From the NCBI GenBank assembly GCA_963989245.1, contig OZ022340.1, positions 41,705,076-41,769,075 of the forward strand: 64,000 bases of DNA, in the 5' to 3' direction. The position numbers and the translations under genes were made by a program. The notes beneath the pieces are model-generated. The model did not search any database and was not told the origin of the DNA. It saw only the letters and a list, made by a program, of their open reading frames with translations. Of this stretch, positions 12,101 to 25,200 are shown one piece after another. The stretch is from Nansenia antarctica (lineage: Eukaryota > Chordata > Actinopteri > Argentiniformes > Microstomatidae). Within the stretch, counting starts at the first letter, position 1. Each line of letters begins with the position of its first letter.

Positions 12101-15100
12101 CCGGTCTCGTTTGTCTGCTTGTGATGCGGTGTTAGTCTGCTCGCCTCGTCGGTATGCGAGGGACAGATCCATTTGTGTGTCTTCTAGTTAAGATGTTATT
12201 ACTTTATGCTTATTGTGAGCATCAGTAAACTGGCAATAACACAGGTGGAAGTATCGTCTCTCCTTTCGCTCATGTGTGCGTGCGTTGCTTAACTGAGAAT
12301 GAGACACGTTCAACGTGACGTTGTTTCACTAGCAAACTGCCCACCACAAAAACATAAAAAAAGTACTTTCTCTTTTGTTTTCTTAAAATGTTTATGCACC
12401 ATAATGTAGTATGGAGTTCAAAGTACTAGAATACCACATAATATCAAAATCACCAAAATCGCGATTTCCATCTATTTTTGCTCTTTGCCACAAACGAACG
12501 CCAGCGACATCCGACGGGTTTTCCCAGGCCACCACACAAATAGTCGCTCAAGGACCTTGGCTAGGACAGAAAGCTTTGAAATTGGTCTGTAGTTGTTCAA
12601 ACATTTTGAGTCACCCCCCTTCAGAAGTGGGAGCACAAAAGCGGTTTTCCAGACCTCTGGCATCACATTGTTAGAAATAGATACATTGAAAATGTTGTGT
12701 TTCTGTTTGCTCAAACGTTTTGACTGCTGACATGTTGAAGGGGCGCCGCAGTCCAGCCAACTCCAATTGCTCTGATTTCAGTTGCACACTGTCTGTAGAC
12801 AACATGCAATAATTATTGTCAAAAATCATCACCAACGCATAGAAAACAGTGTTATCGTATTACATGCCTAGGTGTATCCATAAGAACAGAGCATGTGGAG
12901 TGGAAAGGTTCCATGTCAACATACCGTCACGTTCATGCCGTTCAGTCACTAATCACACAGAGCTGCAGGCCGGCCGCTGGCACCAACACTATGTGGTTGT
13001 TTAGGGCCACAACCGCTAGAGGGGGGCACACTTGCGCCCCCAACAATAGTACAGAAATAAACTAGAACCAATTAACACTAGCTTTGCAGCCCCCGGTGAG
13101 AACTTTTTGGAGAACACCCAGGTAGTAAACAAGCTTGAGCTAGGCGTGGTGCTTGTGCTAGCAGAGCGAAGGTGTTGTGGGCGCTAAATGCTGTAGTTGA
13201 ACACCCATCCTACAACAGCAACGATGGCATAGGTGAGCTTTTTAAAATCTGTTCCCAGATTTCGATATCGCGAAAACGTTTGCCTGTGGTGGTGGACTAA
13301 ACGTCACGAAAGTTTAGCGGAGCACATCAAGGCTGCATTCGTAAATTCGCTCTGAGAGTGCCGGGACGCACACTGGGTTCAATGTCACAAAGGGACCAAG
13401 TCATTTGATTGGACAAGAGACATTCCATGAGCGCTGATCAGATTTTCAGAGCGGTGTATTTACAAACACACCCCAAGAGAGAACTTGTCCGTTCATTCTG
13501 ATGATGGACATGCAACAGCGCGGGGACTGGTTGAACATTTCAAAGTAAGTAATGAAATATTGACAATTGAATATGTATATTTATTTTGCAGGTATTGGTA
13601 TTAGACTCACATTTGTTGATTGTTTTCATTAGCAATGCTGTGTGATCTGTTCTGTTGCATATAACAGTTGCATATAGAACAATGACAATGTAAGTTAGCC
13701 TATTCTATACATTTCTTGATTCATTTCTATTGATTTCTATTATCAACACAATATTAGATATAACAGAATTATTTCTCAGTAGTGTGTGGACCAACTTGAG
13801 TTAATGTTTATTTATTAGCAAGTATTGACTGACTAATTTTGACTGTCACATTCATTGATACTTTTCATTAGCAATGGTATGTCAAAGTAACTAATCAATA
13901 GATTATTGATAATTAAATGTTTATTTAGTTGTTTAAACTAGGCCTGCTTAGTCTTTCTTCATTTCCAATGCTATGGCAAAATGTGATCTATTCTGGAAAA
14001 ATCAGGAGTGTGTGGACCAACTTGAACTGAGGAGCCTGGTGTCCATCTCCATGGATGGGCCCAATGTAAACTGGAAATTCTTCGAACTTCTCCAGCAAGA
14101 GCATGCAGAACAGTATGGAGGTGCTCAGCTTGTTGCTGTGGAGAGCTGTGGACGTGGAGTTACATTACACAACTCTGCCAAACCGTATGTCAATGGGGCA
14201 CCAGTTCTGTTTAGTTATCTTATCTTATTTGAACATGACTATATTTACTGTTGTGGTTGTTCTTATGCTGAACATGAATAAATGTACTTTGCAAGGAATT
14301 CTGGGACTTATTTATTTTTTCCTTCATACTTTACTTTTTCTATTAAAAGTGACAATTCTATTAAAAGTGGTCTTAAAAAGGTCTTAAAAAGTCTTAAATG
14401 TGACTTGTTGAAACCTGTAGGAATCAGGGCAGAGCTAATGAGTGAAAGAAAGCAAGAGTCAGAGTCAGTACAGTATCCTCAGATTTCAGATGAAGCTCAA
14501 GGACAGAGATTCTCAACCTTTATTTGAGCAATAATACCCTTGAGGGAGGGATTTATCGTCAATATTGTCATGGGGGCGCACAGCAGAGTGCTGGCAAACC
14601 CCTACCAAGTGACAACATTGACAGTAAATCACAGCCTCAAGGGCATTATTGCTTTTATAAAACAGTTGCACAGCAAATTATAAAAATGTTACAAGAAAAC
14701 ATAGGGGCACTTTAGCCTCATAGTAAATGTCTGTTTACCAAATCCAAGCTTTTGGAGTACACAGTCAAAAGAAGACACTGTCCTATTACTTACGCTGGGC
14801 ACTATATCTATTTTAGGAATAAAGCCACTATCCCGGTGGCTATAAGCTACTGTAAATTTGCAAGACATTGGTTGTGTTCCAAAATACATTCTTGAGCTCT
14901 AACCAGAGCGTACGCCAAGTATGGATATGCTCTAGATAGAGTGCCAGCACTATGAGTCTACATTAATTTGTATGAATATGTGCTATACAAATAAATTTGC
15001 CTTGCCAAAGAACACATTTTGGAACATAACTATTACCTTTCCCTCGGGTCTCAGCATGTCACAGGTGCAGATGCAGAAACATGTTTTTCTAAATATCACT

Positions 15101-18100
15101 GTATACTAAAAACACTGATATTATCCTCTATTCAGCAACAAGCAAGCATTTATACAATGTAATTCGGGGTGCATATGACTGACTATGATGAGGCAAGCTC
15201 AAATGAAAAAATATCTCTATATTCTTTTAGACCGTAGATGTTCGTAGAATGTGATTTAATTCCGTTGCAGGAGCCGACAGAAAGGGTAACATTACAACCA
15301 GAGGGGCTACTGCTGCCAACCACTACTGCTGCCAATCACTACTGCTGCCAATCAGTAGCACAGGAACCAAATTCCCGCCCTGTTTTGTGTTTTATTGTTT
15401 TGTGTGTGAACCCAGGAAGATGGGCCCTGATGGACCTGATGATTACTGAGCTAGCTACATGCCACCTCACCTCACTTCTCTCTTTCTCTCTCTCTTTCTC
15501 TCACCTGCCTCAGTTTCCTGTCCTCCGGGAGGACCTGGACGTGTACCTGGGTCTGCAGCAGTTCATCGTCACCACAGGGACGAGTGAGTTACCACCCTGC
15601 CGACAACGACACCAGCCTGCCATTTCCAGTTGTAGCCCAGTTAGGCCACGTGACTCAAGTGGCACCAAATGCCCACACTGAATTGTTTGTGCTTGTCAAT
15701 AGCGTGCCCTCTGAACTTAACTATCGGGCAGTGTTAATTCTGGCAGCTATTTTTAATTTGTTTTGTTTTAGTCTTAGTCATATATCAAATGCTCTTTGGT
15801 TTTTATCATATTTAGTCACCTTAATATGTTTTGGTTTAGTCAAGTTTTAGTCAACTACAGGTCTGAGCATTTTAGTCTCATCTTAGTCTTTTTTGTTTAG
15901 TCTCGATTTAGTCGCCGAAAACAGATGACATTTTAGTCTAGTTTTCGCCATTAAATAACTGTTCCACTATTAAGTAGCACTGATGTTTCAGCTAGCTTCT
16001 TTTGATCTTCATGTAGACATCAAAGTTGTCTGCATTAACATGCCTGCATAAACTACTGCATTGACTTCTATTATGAGTATTAGATTAGAGAATTAGCTAA
16101 TACTAATAGAACCTAGTTTTGATTGTGCAGACTTGAACAAAAAGTCACTAATCACTAAGTTCTCCCATACTGTGCTTATGGACTAGTATAGTATGTTTAT
16201 ATCAACGGTAATCAAGTGCTTTAGTTGGCGAGCGCACTTAGTGATGGTAAGCACTCGTAATAAACGAGTTGACTCGCTGGAACGAGACAGGCGCGCGAGA
16301 CCACCACACATCTTCCATATCATACCTCTGTCCCACATGTATTTATCATCATATTTTTCAATATGAAACGGAGGTATGATATGGCCGATATACTGTATAT
16401 GGAATGGAATGGACTTTATTTGTCATTGCTACAGTACAGGTACCAAACAACGAAATTTAGGAGGGGTGGCTCCCCTGGTGTTAGGAAAGGGGAAAAAAAC
16501 ACATTTTAGAAAAAGCATAAAAGCATAAAATCACAAGAAGGTAAGGAGCTGGTTTACATCAATAAAGGCTATGTACACAATCCACTGTACTATACTGCAC
16601 AGATAGTCAACTAGGGTTGTCATATTGCACAAAAGTATTTTTTTTCACGTTATTTTAAAGTGTCACAGTTTGCAGGCTTGAAAATGTACATGTTTGTGCC
16701 TCAGCACTAGCTGCCATACAATCCGTCCGGACTGTCCTGGGCCCAGAACTTAGGCCTTTTCTGTGTTCAGGGCCTTGACGGCCCTGTGGTAGAAGCAGTC
16801 CTTCAGTCTGTTTGTCTTAGCGGCCGGGGTCCTGTACCTCCTGTTCGAGGGCAGCCTGACAAAGTGTACGTGCCCAGGGTGGGTCGGGTCCCTGGAGATC
16901 TTGGAGGCCCTCCTGAGACAGCGTGTGTTGTACAGCTCCTCCAGAGAGGGGAGGGGGGCGCCGGTGATCTTCTGTGCTGTTCTCACGACTCTCTGTAGCG
17001 CGTTTCTCTCCGCTGTTGTGCAGCTGTGGAACCAGTTGCAGATGCCGTAGGTGAGGATGCTCTCCACTGCGCCGTGGTAGAAGGCCACCAGTATCTCCTG
17101 CTTGTTGTGTTCTTTCCTGAGGCATCTCAGGGTGTATAGCCGCTGTTGTGCCCTCTTGATGGTGCCTTTTGTGTTGTCCTTCCAGGCCAGGTCATCCCGC
17201 ATGTGATGTCCCAGGAATCGGAGGGTTGAGACTCTCTCCACGCTCTCTCCGTCGATGAGCAGGGGCTGGATCTCGGACTTTTTCCTCCTGAAGTCTACGA
17301 TGAATTCCTGGGTCTTTGACTTGTTTAGCAGCAGGTTGTTAACCTTGCACAGCTTGCTCAGTTGCTCTACCTCATCCCTGTACGCCGCCTCGTCCCCCCC
17401 CGAGATACATCCCACCACGGTGGTGTCGTCTGCAAACTTTACGATGTAGTTGCTGGGGTGGACGGGGGTGAAGTCGTGGGTGTAGAGGTTGTAGAGGATG
17501 GGGCTTAGCACGCAGCCCTGGGGGGACCCAGTGCTGAGGCTGAGGGCTGTGGAGGTGTGGGGGCCCACCCGCACCCTCTGGGGGCGGTCGGTCAGGAAGT
17601 CCTTGATCCACGCACATATAGAGTGTGATAGACCCAGGTCTAGTAGTTTGGTCACTAGCCTGTCTGGAAGGATGGTGTTGAAGGCGGAGCTGAAGTCCAC
17701 GAAGAGCAGTCTCGCGTAGCTGTTTCCCCTCTCCAGGTGGGATAGAGTGGCGTGGAGAGTCGTCGCTATGGCGTCCTCTGTGGACCTGTGGGCTCTGTAG
17801 GCGAACTGGTATGGATCCAGGTTGGGCGGGAGGCGTGTGAGTATGTGGGCCCGGACTAGTTTCTCGAAGCACTTCATGATGATTGGTGTGAGTGCCACCG
17901 GGCGGTAGTCGTTTAGGCAGCTCACCGTGCTTTTCTTCGGGACTGGGATGCTAGTTGAGGTTTTCAGGCAGGGTGGGACGGTGGCCTGGGACAGGGACTG
18001 GTTAAAGATGTTGGTGAAAACCCCGGCCAGCTGGTCGGCGCAGTCTCTCAGCACCCGTCCCAGGACGCCATCCGGCCCCGAGGCTTTCCTGGGGTCCACC

Positions 18101-19306
18101 GCCTTCAGTACGCGTCTCACCTCATGCTCTGTGAGGGTGAGGCTGCTGAGAGCTGGAGAGAGTGGTGTTTGTGTTGTGGTTACCTCCGTTCGCCCCTCGT
18201 CGAACCGGGCGTAGAAGGTGTTCAGCTTTCCCGCCAGCAGGGGGTCGTCCTCTGCGGCTGTGAGCCTGTTGGCTCTGAAGTTTGTCATCTGCTGAACCCC
18301 CTGCCACATCCGCCTGGAGTCGTTGCTCAGGAGGCATTCCTCAATCTTCTCTCTGTGCTCTGCCTTGGCCGCTTTGATGCCGCGCTTTAGGTTGGCCCTG
18401 GTGGAGCTGTACAGCGGTGTGCGCTTCCCTGCGAAGAAGGCGTTGTCCCTCTCATTTATCCGTTTTTGGACCTTCCCAGTCATCCATGGCTTCGTGTTGG
18501 GGTAGACCCGGACCCGTTTGTCCACGGTGACTGAGTTGGTGCAGTTCACTATGTGGTTCAGAACCGACGACGTGTACTGTTCCAGGTCCTCATGCTCATA
18601 TTCCTGCCATAGGGTGTCATTTAGGCAGATCTGCAGTGGAGCGGACCCTTCTGGCCAGGTTCTGACAGTCTTAGTGGTGATGGGAGCACTTTTCCCCATT
18701 GTAGTGTATGCAGGGATCAGGAGGATTGACACATGGTCAGACATGCCTAGATGAGCTAGCGGACTAGCCTTGTAAGCACGTTTGATGTTGGTGTATACCT
18801 TATCCAGTGTTTTTTCTCCTCTCGTTGCACATTTTACATGCTGATAGAACTTGGGTAGTACTGCCTTCAGGTCGACATGATTAAAGTCCCCCGCTATGAT
18901 GTGAATAGCCTGTGGATCAGTGCTTTGTTGGCTACTAATGACTTCATATAGACGCGCCAATGCTACTTTGCTGTCTGCGCTAGGCGCTATATACACACAT
19001 GTAATTAGCACCGCGTTAAACTCCCTAGGGAGGTATGTGGGTCGGCATTTAACATTCTATATATGTGTGGCGGCCTGGGAAAACCCTTCACATGGTGGCA
19101 TTTTGACATTTTCATTTTTTTATATTTCCATAAATTAGAAGTTCTCATCTATTCATGACTGAGATAGCCCTTTATTAATACAAATGATGAGCATTTTAAT
19201 GTATTATGTCAAAAAAAGTGAAAAGTTAGAAAAATTGCTTCCAACATTCCATTTGCTCCAGTACCATTCTGCAACATTCTACAATCATTCAGCTTCAGCA
19301 CTTGGC

Positions 19307-19384
<78 letters not shown>

Positions 19385-22234
19385 AGCCAGTCTCTTGTCT
19401 CTCGTCTTACTCCATCCCTATTGGATAGGTGAAAAGTAAACAGGAAATGTTTTAGTAACATGTGAGAGTATCTTTGCCGGCATGTCTTATAGTTAGCCTA
19501 AGACTTTTTAAAGAATCTCGCCGGAGAATAACAAGTGATGTAGGCGATCATTTCCCAATGGATTTGTTGATAGCTGACCAGATCGACAGCTACGTGTAAC
19601 TTTCACTCACTTCAGTCATAGTAAGTGACAATCTCCTACAGTCTTGATGCAACACAGCTGTTCAGCCGTCATTAGCCTGCTATGGTTGGTTGGACTGCTT
19701 GTGATGCGGTGTTAGTCTGCTCGCTTCGTCGGTATGCGAGGCACCGATCCATTTGTGTGTCTTCTAGTTAAGATTTTATTAGCCTACTTTATGCTTATGT
19801 TGTGAGCATCAGTAAACTGGGAATAACACAGGTGGAAGTATCGTCTCTCCTTTCGCTCGTGTGCGTTGCTTACGAGCAACGTGACGTTGTTTGGCTAGCA
19901 AACTACCCGCCACAAAAACATAAAAATAAGTACTTTTCCTTTTGTTTTCTTAAAATGTTAAATTATAAAAATCGCCGAAGTTCTAGTAGATCGCACAACC
20001 AGGGAATCGCCGACGTGTGAAAGGGAGCTACCCGGGAATCTACCGGCATTTGGCTCATGTGTGAATGGCGAAAATGCCTGGTCGGCCCAGCTTGGGATTC
20101 CATGGAAATGACAGGGACTGTGTGTATTAATAAAGGGCTTTAAGTTAATGTGAGCCCCTCATTTAATGGCTGGTTTTCATCTCTTTCCCCAGACAGGATC
20201 CTTTACAACAATGTTGGCTTGACTAACATTAACATGCGACACACATGCAGAGCTTTTTCTAAACAAGAACAAGCTAGGTTAGTGCTAGGTAGTTAGACTC
20301 GCGTTATTTCTTACCTGGATTTCCTTCTGGAAGATCTTCAGATGTTGTTTTAGATTAGTGGTGTTTGTACCCTTTTACCCTTTATTCGGTGGCCGCATTT
20401 CTCCCCGGGCTGAGCGGGCTCCCCCTATCCTCCTTGTGTTTCAACAATACATTCAGTAGCTCCTTGGAGCTCGATATATGTAAAGTATGCCCAGAGGTCC
20501 TCTGTTCGTCTTCTTCCTAACCCTGTGCATACTAGCCCACTGAGATCCTGTCACCCCGCCATTGTTCCATTAAAAGCTCCTGTCGTGTCCACAGATCCAC
20601 AGTTAGCTACTGCCACCAAACTGAAACTGGCGCGTGAGGAAACGAAGCGCATGCTTTGGAAACGGAAATGCTGCAATAATAGTAAATGAATTATTCTAAA
20701 AGTTATAATTATTTAGGCTGTTCTTGTTTTAGGCAACGAAAATGAAGAGAGATTTCAGAAAGGTTTTTATTTTGTAAACTACATTACAAGTAGTATGGTC
20801 AGAACCAGGTGAACCAGGCCAGAACCAGGCGTGACCCGGTCTACTGTGTGGGTTAGCCTGCTGTGGACACTGTGTCAAGACCAGAACCTTGACCCACCTG
20901 AACAGTCTCTTCCCCATGGCAGTGGGCCTCACAAACAAGCCCCCTGCCTCTCATTGTACTCTGGGACTTCCACCGCACCCCCGCCACACACACACATACA
21001 ACTGACAGTGTCATTTATATTAGTTTTAGCCTACATAATTATTGTTCTATTGCCCCTTTTGCCATTGTCTCTTGAAACTTTTTGCTTATATATATAATTT
21101 TTTTTATGTCCTATGCACCAGCCTCACCAAGTCAGTTTCCTGTATGCAAGTATACTTTGCAATAAAAAAAACAATTCAGATTCTGATTCTGACACAACCC
21201 TTCTGTTGATCACAGGTCGGAGGCTGAACATCACAGCGGAGAACGACTGTCGGAGGCTGCACTGTGCCCTGCGGGACCTGAGCTCTCTGCTCCAGGCCGT
21301 GGGCCGGCTGTCGGAGTATTTTATCGGCGACGTCTTCGAGGCACGCTTCAACGATGCGCTAGCAGTAGTGGAGAGGTTGGTTTGCTTTCTTAGCCAATGG
21401 CCATGAAGGTGCAAAACCATTTTGGTTCATTGCCCCCCCCTTGCCTTAGGCCTTCAGCTTTGGTGTTACCGGATCTGAAAGGACTTTTTTTGCTGTCAGC
21501 CAAATTATGCAATATAATATCCCTTGCCTTACGGGATAGGAATACGTTTGGGATTTCTTGACCAAATGTAAATGTTTCACGTTGTTGCTTATAATGGAAC
21601 AGAGCTGTGGCAACGTGAACAGCAGTTCCAAAGACGCACAAAAGGTTTCTGCATTCGTTTCTGGGATAATCATAAGATCATATTAGTGTTATGCATTAAG
21701 AATACATGTATTGTCGTTGTTGTTGTTGTGTATGGCATTCTTTGATGAAAACAACTGTATTTACTTTACAGTGCTGGTGTCCATAACATTTTTAAAACTG
21801 AAATTGAAAGCCTAACCCTGTCGCTTGTATGACATTTGTCCATTTTGAAGAGGAAGTTTGTGTAAACGGTCTCTGATGGGTGTTCTCTAGGTTAGTGGAG
21901 GTCACATGCTATGGCTCTCAGATCAGCCTTTACGACCTGGAGACTGCAGTGCCTTCTGTCCTCAAGCCTGACCTCATTGATGTGTGAGTAGAAACCATTG
22001 GATTGTTTTATTTTTTATTACTTTTTATAGGTGCAAAAGTTGCTCAGTTAATACCCACATACCCATTATGGATATAAGACTAGGATAGACTTTTTATATA
22101 CTATAAATACTTAGTTTAGAGAATTCAATCCTGTTGGTCAATGTAACTATAGTGTGTGTGTGTGTGTGTGTCTGTCTGTGTCTGTGCGTGTCTGTGTGTG
22201 TGTCTGTGCGTGTGTCTGTGCGTGTCTGTGTGTG

Positions 22235-22265
<31 letters not shown>

Positions 22266-25200
22266 CTGTGTCTGTGTGTCTGTGCGTGTCTGTGTTCCAG
22301 CCATGCCCAGTCTTTGGCAGCGTTGCAGGCCTACTCCCATTGGCTTGCTCAGTTCTACAGTGAGGTCCACAGGCAGAACCAGAGCAGGTTCATCAGTCTC
22401 ATCACATCTGCAATGGAGGCCTGCGGCCCACTCATCACTGCCAAGGTAGTCACACACACAGACACAGATATGAGCCCACTCATCACTGCCAAGGTAGTCA
22501 CACACACAGACCCAGATATGAGCCCACTCACCACTGCCAAGGTAGTTACAGACCCAGATATGAGCCCACTCGTCACTGCCAAGGTAGTCACACACACAGA
22601 CCCAGATATGAGCACACTCACCACTGCCAAGGTAGTCACACACACAGACCCAGATATGAGCCCACTCACCACTGCCATGGTAGTCACACACACAGACCCA
22701 GATATGAGCCCACTCACCACTGCCATGGTAGTCACACACACAGACCCAGATATGCCAGCCACACTCATGTACTGTACATACACGTGTATGTACAGTACAC
22801 GTGTGTACACACACCTCAGAAGTTTTAATGGTTGTTCAATAAGCTTCAATTGTTGCTGATCATTTAGTATAGTTCATATTATAAGGTTACTCTGGTTTAA
22901 GTTTACACTTTACCTGTATTTTCTTAAAACATGCATCATAAAATAGCACTCGTAATTAATTTACACCTTTGTTTCTTCTTTGTACATAGTGCTTGTTTGA
23001 ATTAATAACAGTTTTGTTGTTTACTGTTGTGTTGAATTATTTTAAGTAAGTAATAACAGTGTACATTGTTAGTACTTACAGACATTTTTAATTCAACATA
23101 TTTCCATTGCAGCTATTCACAAGAAATTTAGACCAGACATCGATATGAACTCAATAAAACTACACAGCTAAAGGAATTGTAACATTCCAATCCATAAAAA
23201 AGCTCTTTGCAATAAAGTGGAATGACACATGAAAAAAGTATTGAACACAGTAAGAAAAAGCACTAAACCAGCTTTAGCTGTTTATCATTAGAATCAGCTG
23301 GGTTAGTGCATGTTGGTGGGTAGGTACTTCCACTCTTTGAAAAAACGGTTTCCCACCTCTGATTGCAAGTAAACAAATAATTGTTACCAACCTTTCCTGC
23401 AAGAAACATGTCATGATGGGTAGAGACAAAGAGCTCTCCCAAGACCTTCGCAACAAGATTGTAGGAGCATAGTAATGGCACTGGTTACCGACGGATTTCT
23501 CAACTCCTGAATGTTCCTATAAACACCATTGGAGAAATGATCCTGAAGTAGAAGGAACATCAAGGGCCACGCACAGGAGCTCCACGCAAGAGTTCTGACC
23601 GGTTAGTCAGAAGAGTAGCCCAAGAGCCAAGGACCACTCGAGCAGAGCTCCAGAAAGACCTGGAAGCAGCGGATACAGTTGTCACAAAGAAAATAACAGG
23701 CAATGCACTCCACCACGTGACCACCCACAGATGACTCCATTACTGAAGAAAAGGCACGCTGAAGCTCATTTGAAGTTTTGTACAGAACATTGGAGAAGCC
23801 TGTAGATTACTGGGAGAATGTTGTCTGGTCAGACGAGACAAAGATCTAACTTTTCGGGAACAATACGACATACCATGTTTAGAGGGAAAATGGCTCTGCA
23901 TATGATCCTAAAAATACCATAACTACAGTGAGATTCGGATGTGGAAGCATCGTGGTATGGGGCTGTTTCTTTTCACATCATGCTGGTGGAATCCATATTA
24001 TCAAAGGGAAGATGAGCCATGTGCCGGGAAATTCTTGATAAGAATCTGTTGCCCTCCACCAGGATGATGAGGATGAGACATGGGTGGATCCTCCAGCAGA
24101 ACAACGATCCAAAACAAATGGCAAAGGAGACCCTCAATTGGTTCAAGAGGAAGAAAACAAGGGTGTTGGACTGGCCTAACATTTGAGAAAGGAACTGCAG
24201 ATCAAGATCAACCAGCAGGTGCCCCGGAGTCTTCCAGATTTAAAGACTGTCTGTGTTGAAGAAAGGGCTGAAATCCCACCTTTTTTTGTACAGGTCTTGA
24301 AGCTGTCATTGGAAACAAAGGCTTTTCCACCAAGTATTAAATACATTTCAGTTAGCTTGTTAAATACTTCTTTCCTGTGTCATTCCCCTTTATTGCACAT
24401 AACTTTTTTTTGTTATGGATTGGAGTGTTACAATTTCAACTGTGTAGCTTTAAATACCAATGTCTGGTCTAAATTTCATGAATACTTATTTCCCTCTTAT
24501 TTCCTATTTTGCCAGGTAATACCAATTAAATGAGGCCTAAAGTGAGGGTTAGAGTGTTGCCAAGAGTGTGCTAATCTGGGAAGCAGACTCAGACACTCCT
24601 CCTTTCTTTTAGGTACCTGAAAAATTGCTGCTGTCAGCGTGCCATCTTATGGTTTCCATGGCCACCACAGTGCGACCCGTATTCCTCGTCACTTTGCCTG
24701 CTGTCCAGAATGTATTCAATCTCATCACAGAGAACCAGGTTCACAGGCTACCCCAAGAGGTCAGTGCGTGCCATTGTATTGCTTGTGCACTTTGACAAAG
24801 AAAACTCAGCTTCTGTCTATGCTACAACCTCAAATTGGCTAATGCTGATAAATGATAACGCTATAAACTACAACCACAGCATGTACTCTTTCAATCATGA
24901 TCATGATAACTTCCTTTTTATAATAAAGCTTTGATGTTCATCAAAAGTATTCATCAAGTTGCTTGGTTCTCATGGGTTTTCCATTAATGATTAATATAAT
25001 GGATATACTATATCATAGACTCTAAGTATTTCACCGTGTGTCAGGTAGCAGTCTGGTAATGTTATTAGTAAAAAAAAAAAACTGGATCTCTGGTCCGATG
25101 ACACCCAGCCATTTTGCACTCACCTGATTGGTCGTCATGCTGAGAAGTTTGCACTCATTTAAATAATGTTCAGACAGATTTCTTTTTTTAAATCATGGCT

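Larger units (their letters stand above)
10340..12735 (-). mobile_element. Non-LTR retrotransposon (CR1/L2/Rex group), 5' truncated
   Basis: Minus-strand LINE whose 3' end (ttacctgtataaataaaggt in its own sense) lies about 35 bp after the exon 4 donor. It is interrupted at 11885-12538 by an inverted-repeat element. The endonuclease region is missing, so it is 5' truncated. Confidence 0.82.

Noticed and set aside
17372..17872. Pro-rich open frame on the minus strand
   Set aside because: It is a shifted-frame shadow of the LINE reverse transcriptase, which carries the real motifs.
22542..22583. Real additional xpo6 exons in the exon 8 and exon 13 arrays
   Set aside because: Units contain donors but no acceptor, and known XPO6 proteins have no such repeats; treated as alternative donors instead.
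22125..22814. Minus-strand open frame over the exon 8 array
   Set aside because: Low-complexity product of CA repeats and the 48-bp unit; no protein family is recognisable.
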